Of a stretch of DNA of 64,000 nucleotides, positions 27,514 to 36,567 are shown piece by piece (the stretch's first letter is position 1; the number at the start of each line of letters is the position of its first letter). The notes under the pieces were generated by a model. It did no database searches, was not told the DNA's origin, and was given only the letters and a program-made list of their open reading frames with translations. A program made the position numbers and the translations under genes. Source of the DNA: an uncultured Acidobacteriota bacterium (GTDB taxonomy: Bacteria; Acidobacteriota; Terriglobia; Terriglobales; Acidobacteriaceae); assembly GCA_903832055.1 (NCBI GenBank), contig CAILAC010000010.1:248001-312000 (forward strand), read 5' to 3'.

Positions 27514-27788
27514 AGCACCGCCTTATACTTGCGCGCCAACTCGCCCTTGACCTTCTTGAACATCTCAGCGTACTGCGCGCCAGACTTCAACATCTCCTGC
27601 TGATAAGCCTCCAGGATGATGCGAACCTCGTCATTGATCCGGTCTTCGAGAGATAGCTCTTCGATCATGCCTTCCGTCACGCGCGCTTCGACGAGTGCCG
27701 TTTGGTCGGTATGAATCAGTTTGGCGTCCACCAGGTGCTTGACCGTGCGACGCGCTAGATATCCGATGTATTCGCGGGAGAAAATCAT
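27510..27788 (-). CDS. DUF507 family protein (first of tandem pair)
   Basis: A 92-residue DUF507 protein (MIFSREYIGYLARRTVKHLVDAKLI, then EDRINDEVRIILEAYQQEM, ending VKGELARKYKAVL). It is clearly paralogous to the protein encoded by the overlapping downstream gene. Both share a short N-terminal motif, a central acidic helix with E-D-R-N/I and a basic C-terminus. The gene pair is translationally coupled. The biochemical role is unknown. Confidence 0.88.
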   Translation of the reverse strand: MIFSREYIGYLARRTVKHLVDAKLIHTDQTALVEARVTEGMIEELSLEDRINDEVRIILEAYQQEMLKSGAQYAEMFKKVKGELARKYKAVL

Positions 27789-28115
27789 GAACTGCTCTTA
27801 ACGATAGCGCACTCACCCTCTGCCTGTACACCCTGCGACTTCAACGCCTCATCAACGCGAGTTGATCCCTCCCGCATCGCGCAGCTCAACTCCACGCCAA
27901 ACCCTCCGCCATCGACTGGTGAGTGTCACTCTTCAGACGTATCAGGTTCTTAACCCCACCGGCGCCGATGCCGCAAACAACTGAGGTGGCACCAAATCTT
28001 GTCTTTCATAAACAAATAAGACGCTAAAAATCAATCACTTGCAAAGAGTCTTCGTAACTTGCATGCTGTCTCGGAAAAATGGCCCATTTTCATCTGCGAC
28101 AATTGTGGTTGACCT
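27789..28115. other. Divergent intergenic region (327 bp)
   Basis: Lies between the DUF507 pair (minus) and the acidic protein-recJ operon (plus). AT content rises in 28000-28110, where the recJ-operon promoter is expected. I looked for SAM, TPP and cobalamin riboswitch signatures and saw none. Confidence 0.5.
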
Positions 28116-28604
28116 ATGGAAACCGATAACCTCGTATCGCTCAAAGACGACATGGTGGCCTTCATTGAAGGGCACGGCATGCGCCGCCTGCCCGGATATG
28201 TCACCGAAGAGATCCCCGCAATCCTCTGGGAAAGCCCGGAAAACCCCGAAGAGAACCCTGACTCATGGAAAGACTTTGTCGAAATGGCAAAGTACGCCGG
28301 TGCCCTCTTCGTCACTATGAGCGAAGTCAAGCTGGAGCAGGAAGAACTCGATGCCCTCATGGAAGAGGCCAGCGAACTCAACTTCCCCGACGAAGAGCCC
28401 GCCGAGTTGGTCGAAGCCCAATATCTGCAGAAATACGCCGGCAAAGTCGGCTACCTGCAGCTTGGATTCGTCCACCAGGGCATCGTCTTCCTCCACGAAA
28501 CCACCACCGAGTGGTATGAGCGCTATCAGGAGTTGCTCGAAGGCATCGAAAGCTTCGGCGACATCATGCTCGACGATGCCGATGGAGAAGACGAAGAACT
28601 GTGA
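28116..28604 (+). CDS. Acidic hypothetical protein coupled to recJ
   Basis: A 162-residue, strongly acidic cytoplasmic protein (tail DIMLDDADGEDEEL) without recognised domain. The central part (YLQKYAGKVGYLQLGFVHQGIVFLHETTTEWYERYQELLEG) looks like a compact alpha/beta fold. Its TGA overlaps the GTG start of recJ by 4 bp (28601-28604), so the two are translationally coupled and the protein may act with or regulate RecJ. That link is inferred only from gene order. Confidence 0.75.
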   Translation: METDNLVSLKDDMVAFIEGHGMRRLPGYVTEEIPAILWESPENPEENPDSWKDFVEMAKYAGALFVTMSEVKLEQEELDALMEEASELNFPDEEPAELVEAQYLQKYAGKVGYLQLGFVHQGIVFLHETTTEWYERYQELLEGIESFGDIMLDDADGEDEEL

Positions 28605-30445
28605 GAACCGGGCCAGCGGGTCCTGAGCCAGTAGCGTCCGGGGCAGCAGCAGCACCTGCTGCTCTTGCCCCTCCGCCCCAGCGATGGCAACTGACCCCGC
28701 CCAATCCAACTGAGGCAGCCGCCTTGGCAGCCGCTGCGCACCTGCCAATAGCCGTCGCAGAATTGTTACTCGCCCGCGACATCCTCACCGCTGAAACCGC
28801 CTTCCGCTTCCTCAATCCTGAAATCAGCCAGCTCACTGACCCCTTTCAGATGCTCGGCATGACTGCCGCAGCCGATCGCCTCGAAGCAGCTATCGCCCGT
28901 CGCGAAACCATCCTCCTCTACGGCGACTACGACGTAGACGGCACCACCGCCGTTGTCCTGCTCAAAACTGCGATAGAAATCCTCGCCGGACCCAACGGCT
29001 CCGAGGTCCGTTTCCACGTCCCCCATCGCCTCCGCGAGGGCTACGGCATCCAGTCTTCCGTCCTTGAGACCGCCGCAGCCGAAGGCGTCCGCCTCGTCAT
29101 CAGCGTCGATACCGGCATGCGCGCCTTCGCCGAAGCACGCCGCGCCCGCGAGCTTGGCCTCGACCTCATCATCACCGACCATCACCTGCCCGACGCTGCC
29201 GACGAAGTCCCCATCGCGCTCGCCATCCTAAACCCCAACCAGCCCGGCTGCCCCTACCCTGAAAAATCCCTCTGCGGCGCTGCCATCGCCTTCAAGCTCG
29301 CCCAGGCCGTTCTCGAACGCAAAGACCCCATCCGCGCCCGCGAAAAAATCCTGCCCTCCTTTCTCAAAATGGTAGCCATCGCCACCGTCGCCGACGCCGT
29401 CCCTCTCAAGGGAGAAAACCGCGTCCTCGCCGCTGTCGGTCTCAAGGAACTCCACCACCCCGCCGGTGCCGGCCTTCGCGCGCTCTTTCAGGTCGCCTCG
29501 CTCGACCCCACCACCAAGCCACTCACCAGCTTTGACCTCGGCTTCCGCCTCGCCCCCCGCATCAACGCCGCAGGCCGCATGGACATCGCCGCCGAGGTCG
29601 TCGAACTCTTCACCACCCGCGACCACGCACGCGCCCTCGTCCTCGCGCAAAAACTCGAGCGCCTCAACACCGAGCGCCGCGAAACCGAAGCCGATGTTCT
29701 CCGTAAAGTCGAGGCCCGCCTCGCCACCGACACCAACCTGGCCGCCGAAAAAATGGTCGTCATGGCTGGCGAAGGATGGCACCGCGGCATTATCGGCATC
29801 CTCGCCTCGCGCATCGTCGATCGCACCGCCAAGCCCGCCATCGTCGTCAGCATTGAAGAAGGCATAGCCTATGGCTCCGGCCGCTCCATCGACGGCTTCC
29901 CCCTCCTCGAAGCCATCGAAACCTGCGCCGATCTCTACACCCGCTTCGGGGGCCACGCCTTCGCCGTCGGCTTCGCCCTTCCCGCCGACCGCCTGCCAGA
30001 GATGGAGCGCCGCCTTTACGCCTTCGCCCAGGAAAAACTCGCAGGCCGCGCCGCCGAACAAATCCTCCGCATCCACGCCGAACTGCCCCTTGACCAGATA
30101 ACCCCGGTCCTCGTCGGGTGGCTCAAAAAGCTTGAGCCCTGGGGTCACGGCAATCCTGAACCAGTCTTCGTTGCCCGCAATCTACGCCTCACCGCCCCCG
30201 TCCGCCTGATGAAGGAGCGCCACATCCGCCTCGAATTAGCAACCCAGGCACCGCCATCCAATCCCGCTGTCCGGGTCAACTCCACCAACGCTGTCGGCTG
30301 GAACCTCGCCGCCCGAGCTGCCCAACTCGGCCTCAAGCCCGGCAGCCAGGTCAACCTCGCCTACCGCATCCGCGAAAACGACCATCCCCAATACGGCGGC
30401 CTCCAAATCGAAATCGCCGGCCTCGAACTCGCAGATTCTCTCTAA
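28601..30445 (+). CDS. recJ: Single-stranded-DNA-specific exonuclease RecJ
   Basis: A 614-residue DHH/DHHA1 phosphoesterase that degrades single-stranded DNA 5' to 3' in recombination and repair. Motifs: DYDVDGTTA (motif I, about 107-115), SVDTGM (motif II region), TDHHLPD (motif III, DHH), then the DHHA1 part with GEGWHRGIIGILASRIVDR and GSGRSIDGFPLLEAI / FGGHAFAVGF. A C-terminal OB-like domain follows. The GTG start overlaps the previous gene; the first 60 residues are an Ala/Pro-rich extension, so a slightly later start is possible. Confidence 0.95.
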   Translation: MRTGPAGPEPVASGAAAAPAALAPPPQRWQLTPPNPTEAAALAAAAHLPIAVAELLLARDILTAETAFRFLNPEISQLTDPFQMLGMTAAADRLEAAIARRETILLYGDYDVDGTTAVVLLKTAIEILAGPNGSEVRFHVPHRLREGYGIQSSVLETAAAEGVRLVISVDTGMRAFAEARRARELGLDLIITDHHLPDAADEVPIALAILNPNQPGCPYPEKSLCGAAIAFKLAQAVLERKDPIRAREKILPSFLKMVAIATVADAVPLKGENRVLAAVGLKELHHPAGAGLRALFQVASLDPTTKPLTSFDLGFRLAPRINAAGRMDIAAEVVELFTTRDHARALVLAQKLERLNTERRETEADVLRKVEARLATDTNLAAEKMVVMAGEGWHRGIIGILASRIVDRTAKPAIVVSIEEGIAYGSGRSIDGFPLLEAIETCADLYTRFGGHAFAVGFALPADRLPEMERRLYAFAQEKLAGRAAEQILRIHAELPLDQITPVLVGWLKKLEPWGHGNPEPVFVARNLRLTAPVRLMKERHIRLELATQAPPSNPAVRVNSTNAVGWNLAARAAQLGLKPGSQVNLAYRIRENDHPQYGGLQIEIAGLELADSL

Positions 30446-30451
30446 AAAACA

Positions 30452-30480
30452 GCGGTCTTCAGGATTTCCCTGAAGACCGC
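30452..30480. terminator. Hairpin terminator between convergent genes
   Basis: A 12-bp perfect stem GCGGTCTTCAGG / CCTGAAGACCGC with a five-base loop. On the minus strand it is followed by TGTTTTTTAG, so it terminates the small secreted-protein gene. It probably also stops recJ transcription. Confidence 0.8.
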
Positions 30481-30506
30481 CGCCAGCTCCTGGCTCTGCA
30501 TTCGCT

Positions 30507-30872
30507 TCACCGCCAGTTATAGTAGTGCTCTACCCCAACCCGGTACCCACGCTCAAATCCCGCCCGATAAGCCTGCCTGTACCGGCGGGGCATATCCGGG
30601 TTGCGGTACTCATCCCGGTTGAATACATCTGGCCGTCGATGATTCCCAAAATCCTTCCGCGCCCCCTCAATTCCATCGTGAAATCCCTGCCGCGCCACCT
30701 CATCCAGCTCCTGCGGCGCCGCATCCCAATACCGATCGTCCCGGTCATAGTCCCGGTCATAGGAGCCAGCCACAAAACCAGCACCGGATGCGCTCAACAC
30801 AGCCGCTCCAGCCGGGACCAGTGCCGCTCCCGACAACACCAACGCAATCGCAATCCCCTTTAATCTGCTCAT
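30507..30872 (-). CDS. Small secreted hypothetical protein
   Basis: A 121-residue exported protein with signal peptide MSRLKGIAIALVLSGAALVPAGAA and a mature part rich in Asp, Arg and Tyr (YDRDYDRDDRYWD, RRYRQAYRAGFERGYRVGVEHYYNW). The repeated G-x-x-x-G-x-x-x/D pattern (GFHDGIEGARKDFG, YRAGFERGYRVG) suggests amphipathic helices. AGGAGG lies 5-6 bases before the ATG. No function is recognised. A terminator hairpin upstream (30909-30937) separates it from the YXWGXW-type protein gene. Confidence 0.75.
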   Translation of the reverse strand: MSRLKGIAIALVLSGAALVPAGAAVLSASGAGFVAGSYDRDYDRDDRYWDAAPQELDEVARQGFHDGIEGARKDFGNHRRPDVFNRDEYRNPDMPRRYRQAYRAGFERGYRVGVEHYYNWR

Positions 30873-30908
30873 TTGTCCTCCTCACCCCTCGATTTTTGGC
30901 TCAAAAAA

Positions 30909-30937
30909 AGCAGCCCACAATCTTGCCGTGGGCTGCT
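30909..30937 (-). terminator. Rho-independent terminator
   Basis: Minus-strand hairpin AGCAGCCCAC / GTGGGCTGCT (10-bp stem) followed by a run of seven T. It lies 31 bp after the stop of the Pro-rich YXWGXW-type gene and ends that transcript. Confidence 0.88.
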
Positions 30938-30967
30938 GTCGTATTGTTGGTGAAGTCTGCCTGCCAA

Positions 30968-32149
30968 TTACCGCCCATGTCCCTGCGGATGCTGCGGCTT
31001 TTCGTTATTCGGATGCGGCTCAGGGCGCGGCTGGGGCGCTGGGCGCTCCGCCGGAGCGGGCCGTGGTTCAGGCCGTGACTGAGGCATCGGCCTCGGTTCA
31101 GGCCTTGACTCTGGCCGCGGCATCGGCCTCGGTTCAGGTCGAGCCTGGGGCTCTGGGCGCTGTTGCGGCATCGGCCTCGGTTCAGGACGCGACTGAGGCT
31201 GAGGCATCGGCCTGGGCTCAGGACGTGCCTGTGGCTCTGGGCGCTGCTGCTGCATCGGCCTCGGTTCAGGCCGTGCACTCGGCTGATTCGGCATCGGTCG
31301 ATTCTCAGGCCGTGCACTGGGCTGATTCGGCATCGGTCGATTTTCTGGCCGTGCTCCCGGCTGATTCACCTGGCCAGGCCGGTTTTCATGCATCGGCACC
31401 TGCCCACCCTGTGCTTCTGGGCGTCCATTTTGCATCTGTTGCCCATGCTGCGGAACCGTAATCGGCCGTGGCGTTGCAACCAGTGCCGGTTTTCCATGGT
31501 TCACGTTGAAGTGCTGTTGAGGGTCCTTCGCTGCAGCCTCAAAATGCTGCCTCTGCACCGGCGTCGGAGCAATATGATGTTCCGTCATGCCCCGCCGTTC
31601 CTCTGACGTAGGCTGGTGACGAATACCGTTCGGCCCACCCGCATACGCTACATGGTTGTTGTTGATGATCGTCGTGTTATTCACGATCGTCTTGTTGATG
31701 TACGTGTTATGGATAACCGTCGTGTTCACATTGACCACTGCGGTGTTATACGCAAAACGATCTCCGCGCCATTCGCCGCCCGAGAAACCAATGCCCATAT
31801 AGCCGTAGCCATAGTTCACGCCACCGTAGTAGCCAACGTGAGGGCCCCAGTAGCCATCAAAGAAGCGGTATTGCCCACCTTCCCAGCCCCAATAGGCAGG
31901 AGTCCACAAATATCCGGGCTGCGGTGCCGGCACCCACGCGCCAGGAACCCAGTAATACCCATCATCCCCATAGGCCCAGTAACCCGGAACCCACATCAAC
32001 CCTTCTTCAGGGCAAGGTGGCTGCTCATAATACGGCAGCGGCGGAGGCGCAAAGTTCACACTGATAAACACGCCTGCAAAAGATGACGCCGGAATCACAG
32101 ACATCAGAAACGCGAGCAGGAGCAACCGAGCTGAGCGAAATACTTTCAT
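30968..32149 (-). CDS. Secreted YXWGXW-repeat protein with RPEPRPMP tail
   Basis: A 393-residue exported protein with signal peptide MKVFRSARLLLLAFLMSVIPASSFA. Next come tandem W-x-P-G-Y-W / W-x-P-x-x-W units (MWVPGYWAYGDDGYYWVPGAWVPAPQPGYLWTPAYW) of the YXWGXW type. An Asn-rich strand region follows (NTTVIHNTYINKTIVNNTTIINNN), then a long Pro/Arg/Glu tail of RPEPRPMPQ repeats. The ATG at 32149 has GGAGG seven bases upstream; the longer frame lacks one. It is probably a cell-envelope structural protein. The repeat tail is internally redundant and liable to length variation. Confidence 0.8.
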   Translation of the reverse strand: MKVFRSARLLLLAFLMSVIPASSFAGVFISVNFAPPPLPYYEQPPCPEEGLMWVPGYWAYGDDGYYWVPGAWVPAPQPGYLWTPAYWGWEGGQYRFFDGYWGPHVGYYGGVNYGYGYMGIGFSGGEWRGDRFAYNTAVVNVNTTVIHNTYINKTIVNNTTIINNNHVAYAGGPNGIRHQPTSEERRGMTEHHIAPTPVQRQHFEAAAKDPQQHFNVNHGKPALVATPRPITVPQHGQQMQNGRPEAQGGQVPMHENRPGQVNQPGARPENRPMPNQPSARPENRPMPNQPSARPEPRPMQQQRPEPQARPEPRPMPQPQSRPEPRPMPQQRPEPQARPEPRPMPRPESRPEPRPMPQSRPEPRPAPAERPAPQPRPEPHPNNEKPQHPQGHGR

Positions 32150-32379
32150 GACAATCCTCCAGAACTTCTGTAGTACTACGACCGCCCTCAGGCTGGTCAG
32201 CTTACGTATGCAGAAACCCACAGCTAAACAGAAAGTTGCTTCAGCCGATGCAATTCTCCAAAGCCTCAACCGTTATAACCTCTCTTGCCCCAATCTGTCT
32301 GCCCACAAAAGCACAGGCCAGCATACGGATAAACCGCAGCCAGCCTGCCCGTAAACCACTCGTTCCCATTCCCTCGCCC

Positions 32380-33486
32380 TCAAGCCTTGAATCGGAAATG
32401 GAAGATATCCCCATCCTGCGTCAAATACTCTGAACCCTCCAGCCGCATCCGGCCCGCATCCTTGACCGCCGCCTCCGAGCCATACGTCACAAAGTCCTCA
32501 TACGCAATCGTCTCAGCCCGGATGAATCCCTTCTCAAAATCCGAGTGAATCACTCCCGCAGCCTGCGGAGCCTTCGCTCCCTTCTCCACCGTCCACGCAT
32601 GCGCTTCCTTCGGCCCAATCGTAAAGAACGTCAGCAGCCCCAGCAGCTCATAGCCCGCGCGAATCACCCGCGTCAGCCCGGTCTCCGCAAGGCCCAGCGA
32701 CTCCAGAAATTCCTTCTTCTCCGCCGCATCCCCAAGCTGCGAAACCTCCGCCTCGATCGCCGCAGAAATCACCACCGCAACCGTCCCCTGCGACTTGGCA
32801 AACTCCGCCACCTTCGCTGAAAACGCATTGCCCGTCCCCGCAGCCGTCTCCTCCACATTGCACACATACAGCACCGGCTTTGAAGTGATCAAGCCCAGCC
32901 CATGCAAAATCTTGTGCTGTTCATGCGTCAGCTCCGGCGCAATCGTCCGCGCACTCTTGCCCGCCCGCAATGCCTCAAGCGCCATCTCCATCACTGGCAA
33001 CTGCGCCTTCAGCTCCGCGTCGCCGCTCTTCACCTTTTTCTGGCCGGCAAGCACTCGCCGTTCGAGACTATCCAGATCGGCAAGCATCAGTTCCGTCTCC
33101 ACCGTCTCCGCATCGCGCACCGGGTCAATCGTTGCCTCCACGTGCGTCACATTCCCGTCTTCAAAGCACCGCAGCACATGCGCAATCGCATCCACCTCGC
33201 GAATGTGCGCCAGAAACTTGTTTCCCAGCCCCTCACCTCGCGAAGCCCCACGCACCAGCCCGGCAATATCCACAAACTCCAGTTGCGTCGGAATGATCTT
33301 TGCCGACCCAGCCAGCTTCGCCAGCACCTCCAGCCGCGCATCCGGCACCGCAACCCGGCCCACATTCGGCTCAATCGTGCAAAACGGATAATTCGCAGCC
33401 TCAGCCGCAGCCGTCTCAGTCAACGCATTAAACAACGTGGACTTGCCCACATTCGGCAACCCAACAATCCCACACTTAAATCCCAT
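32380..33486 (-). CDS. ychF: Redox-regulated ATPase YchF (OBG-family P-loop protein)
   Basis: A 368-residue universally conserved ribosome-associated ATPase. Walker A is GLPNVGKST (residues 9-17), switch II is DIAGLVRGASRGEGLGN and the NxxE-type specificity motif is YVCNVEE. The usual coiled-coil insertion is in the middle. The C-terminal TGS domain holds the ending TYGSEAAVKDAGRMRLEGSEYLTQDGDIFHFRF. Length and start (MGFKCGIVG) match the family. It stands alone. Confidence 0.97.
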   Translation of the reverse strand: MGFKCGIVGLPNVGKSTLFNALTETAAAEAANYPFCTIEPNVGRVAVPDARLEVLAKLAGSAKIIPTQLEFVDIAGLVRGASRGEGLGNKFLAHIREVDAIAHVLRCFEDGNVTHVEATIDPVRDAETVETELMLADLDSLERRVLAGQKKVKSGDAELKAQLPVMEMALEALRAGKSARTIAPELTHEQHKILHGLGLITSKPVLYVCNVEETAAGTGNAFSAKVAEFAKSQGTVAVVISAAIEAEVSQLGDAAEKKEFLESLGLAETGLTRVIRAGYELLGLLTFFTIGPKEAHAWTVEKGAKAPQAAGVIHSDFEKGFIRAETIAYEDFVTYGSEAAVKDAGRMRLEGSEYLTQDGDIFHFRFKA

Positions 33487-33724
33487 CAGTCGTCCTTACC
33501 ATCCAGCAAAATGCCCGCGCCCTGCGCAGGATAAGCAGCAATTCCAAAAAATCCGCCTCTTCCATCATAAGGGTCCGCCAAGCATTGCCAATTCGACAAG
33601 CCGCCCCCTCTTCATCATTCCTGCCCGGTTCCGGCCCACCGCACAATTCCGTTGACAACCATCTGGTACCCGACAGTACCTTTCTTGAGCGCGCACTTCA
33701 TCCCCACGTCACCAGCCAGGGCAA

Positions 33725-34189
33725 ATGCAAACCTCAAAACTCCGCTACATCCTTACCGAAACCGCCATCAGCGTCGCCATCAACGTCCTCCTCAGCGAGG
33801 CCTTTGCATGGCTCATCTTCCACGCTGTCAATCCAGTCCCAGCTCCGGCCATTCTCCGCGACGCCATTCCACAAACCGTCATGGTCGCCTTCATGGGCTC
33901 TCTGGTACCGGGGCTCATCACCCGCGCCAGGCTCCGAACCGGCCAAATCCCCCGATTCCCTTCAGCCATCTTCTTCATCCGAAACCCCTTCTTCCGTGCC
34001 CTTACCCTGGCCTTGGTCGCGGTGCTAGTCGGCGTCCCTTCCTGCGCGTTTCTTATCCCTTCTCTCTGGCCGCAGGGCTTGATCTTCTCAAGCCTCCTCT
34101 GGATGAAAGGGATGTACGGCGCACTCGTCGCCGCCCTTATCACCCCAGTCGCGGTCTCCTCTGCCCTCAGCGAAGATGTGAACAGCTAG
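33725..34189 (+). CDS. Hypothetical membrane protein (154 aa)
   Basis: A 154-residue protein with about four hydrophobic segments (ISVAINVLLSEAFAWLIF, TVMVAFMGSLVPGLIT, FFRALTLALVAVLVGVPSCAFLIPSLW, MYGALVAALITPVAVSSAL). I do not recognise a family. It is 109 bp upstream of tmk on the same strand but probably not in the same unit. The start is uncertain because no clear ribosome-binding site is present. Confidence 0.6.
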   Translation: MQTSKLRYILTETAISVAINVLLSEAFAWLIFHAVNPVPAPAILRDAIPQTVMVAFMGSLVPGLITRARLRTGQIPRFPSAIFFIRNPFFRALTLALVAVLVGVPSCAFLIPSLWPQGLIFSSLLWMKGMYGALVAALITPVAVSSALSEDVNS

Positions 34190-34298
34190 CTGCACCCCTT
34201 AAATCCGGTAGATCCACCCAGAAGTCCATGTTCTTCAGTACCCTTTTCCAAGCAAAAGTGTCCCATAATTGCACACTTACCGGTGCTAGACTCCTTCT

Positions 34299-35000
34299 AT
34301 GGCCCTCCCCCTGGCATCGAGAGAGCATCCCGGTTTCTTCCTCACCTTCGAGGGTCTCGACGGCTCTGGAAAAACCACCCAGCTCCTCCGTCTCGTCACC
34401 TGGCTCCACGCCCAGGGCCTCGAACCCGTCCAAACCCGCCAACCCGGCGGCACCCTCACCGGCGACAAGATCCGCGCCCTTCTGCTCGATTCAAAATCTG
34501 CCAACCTCTCGCCGCTCACAGAGCTCGCCATGATGTTCGCCGACCGTGCCCAATCCATCCAGGAAGTCATCGCCCCTGCACTCGACAGCGGCAAAATCGT
34601 CGTCTGCGACCGCTTCACTGACTCCACCGAGGCTTACCAGGGCGGTGGCCGCCAACTCGGCTCGGAAATCGTCCTCGACCTCCACCGGTTGATCTGCGGC
34701 AACCTCCAGCCAGACCTCACCATCCTGCTCCTGCCCAATCTCCAGGCATCCCTCGCCCGCGCCCGCCGCCGCAATCACAAGCACACCGCTTCAACCGGTA
34801 ACGACGAGAACCGATTCGAGGCTGAAACCGATCCATTCTTCCAGCGCGTCTACGACCAGTACCGCGCCATCGCCGCCCGCGAACCCCTCCGCGTCGTGGC
34901 CATCGAGGGCGACCACTCCATCGAAGTCGTCGAGGCCAGAATCATCCAGGCCGTTGCATCCCGTCTGGTACAAGCCAATCTCATCAAATCGAATTCCTGA
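34299..35000 (+). CDS. tmk: Thymidylate kinase
   Basis: A 233-residue dTMP kinase that makes dTDP for DNA synthesis. P-loop FEGLDGSGKTTQ (about residues 20-31); the DR(F/Y) motif is VVCDRFTDSTEAYQGGGR; the LID region contains RARRRNHKHTASTG, with several basic residues. It is slightly longer than the usual 205-215 residues owing to an N-terminal extension and a LID insertion. The P450 gene follows 41 bp downstream on the same strand. Confidence 0.95.
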   Translation: MALPLASREHPGFFLTFEGLDGSGKTTQLLRLVTWLHAQGLEPVQTRQPGGTLTGDKIRALLLDSKSANLSPLTELAMMFADRAQSIQEVIAPALDSGKIVVCDRFTDSTEAYQGGGRQLGSEIVLDLHRLICGNLQPDLTILLLPNLQASLARARRRNHKHTASTGNDENRFEAETDPFFQRVYDQYRAIAAREPLRVVAIEGDHSIEVVEARIIQAVASRLVQANLIKSNS

Positions 35001-35041
35001 CCCCACTCCCTCGGCCACCAGCGAAACTGCGACAATACAGC

Positions 35042-36541
35042 ATGGCCAGCCTCGCCCCGCAACCAGTTCAGGACCTCGCAACACCTCAGGCCGTGACCCC
35101 TCCCGCGCCCATCCTGCACCGCGGCAAATTCCGCTTCCCCCCCGGCCTCAAGCTCAATCTCCCCTTCTACTCTTTCTCCAAATTCTTTGATCCCCGCAAT
35201 CCCATTCTCCTCTTCGAATACCTCGCCAAATTTGGCCGCGCCGCCCACTACCGCCTCCTCTGGCACCACATCGTCCTTCTCACCGACCCCGCTGACATTC
35301 GCGAAGTCCTCGTCGACAAAGCCCATCTCTTCATCAAAGAGCGCACCCAAAAGCGCATGCGCATCCTCCTCGGCGAGGGCCTCATCACCGCCGACGGCGA
35401 AACCCACAAGCGCCACCGCCGCATCGCCGCGCCCGCCTTCCATCGCCAGCGAATCCAGGCCTACGCCTCCACCATCGTCGAATATGCCGCAGCCCAGCGT
35501 GACCAGTGGCAACCCGGCCGCCAGATCGATGTAGCCGCAGAAATGATGCGCCTCGCCCTCCAGATCACCGCCCGCACCCTCTTCGACACCGCCGTCACCC
35601 CAGAGATTCACGCCATCAACGACGAATCCAACGCCGTCATGGACATGTACAACTCCCTCGTCTCCCTGCCCCGCGCCGAAGACCTCCTCCGCTGGCACAT
35701 CCCCGTCCCCGTCCTCATCCGTTTTCGCCGTTCAAAAAAGCACCTCGACCAGGTTGTCGACCAGATGATCGCTGCCAAACAGGCCGAGATCGCGCAGGCA
35801 CTCCGCGAAGGCCGCCCCATCGGCGGCGATCTGCTCTCCATGCTCATCGCCGCCCGTGACGAAAACCGCGACAGTCCCTCAAGCAGCAAAGACTCCGCCG
35901 CAGTGCGCTTGTCCAGTAAGGAACTGCGCGACGAAGTCCTCACCATCTTCCTCGCCGGTTACGAAACAGTCGCCAACGCCCTCTCCTGGACCTGGCTACT
36001 CCTCGGCCAGAACCCCCACGCCGAAGCCCGCCTCCACGCTGAACTGGATTCAGTGCTGCTGGATCAGTCCGGAAACCCTCGCCTCCCCACCCTCGAAGAT
36101 CTGCCCCAACTGCCCTACACCGAGATGGTCATCGCCGAAGCCATGCGCCTTTACCCGCCCGCCTGGGCCATGGGCCGCCAGGCCACTGAAGACGTCGAGA
36201 TCGGCCCCTATCGCCTGCCCAAAAACAGCTTCGTCTTCTTCAGCCAGTACATCGTCCACCGCGACCCCCGCTTCTTCCCCGACCCTGAAGCCTTCCGCCC
36301 CGAGCGCTTCACCCCCGAGGCTAAGGCATCGCGCCCAAAATTCGCCTACTTCCCCTTCGGCGGCGGCGGACGCCAATGCATCGGCGAATCCTTCGCCTGG
36401 ATGGAAGCAATCCTCACCCTCGCCACCCTCGCCCAGCGCTGGCGCCTCACATTAGTCGAGAACCAAACCATCGCTCTTCAACCAAAAATCACCCTCCGCC
36501 CAAAATTCGGCATCCAGGTCACCCCCGAACCCCGCCTTTAG
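35042..36541 (+). CDS. Cytochrome P450
   Basis: A 499-residue soluble-type P450. The I-helix motif is FLAGYETVANALSW (A/G-G-x-E/D-T). The K-helix ExxR is in IAEAMRLYPP, with the PERF element in AFRPERFTP. The heme loop is FPFGGGGRQCIGESFAWMEA with C446 as thiolate ligand. Overall it resembles CYP102/CYP4-clade single-domain P450s that hydroxylate fatty acids or alkanes, but the substrate is unknown. No redox partner gene is adjacent. It may share a transcript with tmk. Confidence 0.95.
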   Translation: MASLAPQPVQDLATPQAVTPPAPILHRGKFRFPPGLKLNLPFYSFSKFFDPRNPILLFEYLAKFGRAAHYRLLWHHIVLLTDPADIREVLVDKAHLFIKERTQKRMRILLGEGLITADGETHKRHRRIAAPAFHRQRIQAYASTIVEYAAAQRDQWQPGRQIDVAAEMMRLALQITARTLFDTAVTPEIHAINDESNAVMDMYNSLVSLPRAEDLLRWHIPVPVLIRFRRSKKHLDQVVDQMIAAKQAEIAQALREGRPIGGDLLSMLIAARDENRDSPSSSKDSAAVRLSSKELRDEVLTIFLAGYETVANALSWTWLLLGQNPHAEARLHAELDSVLLDQSGNPRLPTLEDLPQLPYTEMVIAEAMRLYPPAWAMGRQATEDVEIGPYRLPKNSFVFFSQYIVHRDPRFFPDPEAFRPERFTPEAKASRPKFAYFPFGGGGRQCIGESFAWMEAILTLATLAQRWRLTLVENQTIALQPKITLRPKFGIQVTPEPRL

Positions 36542-36567
36542 AAATACAAGGCGTTACCATATCCCCC

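Noticed and set aside
27789-28115. Riboswitch or structured RNA before the recJ operon
   Set aside because: No match by eye to SAM, TPP or cobalamin motifs; hairpins seen were short and unremarkable.
29228-30148. Long antisense frame over recJ (306 codons)
   Set aside because: Gly/Glu/Ala/Val-rich shadow produced by high GC third positions of recJ; no start signal.
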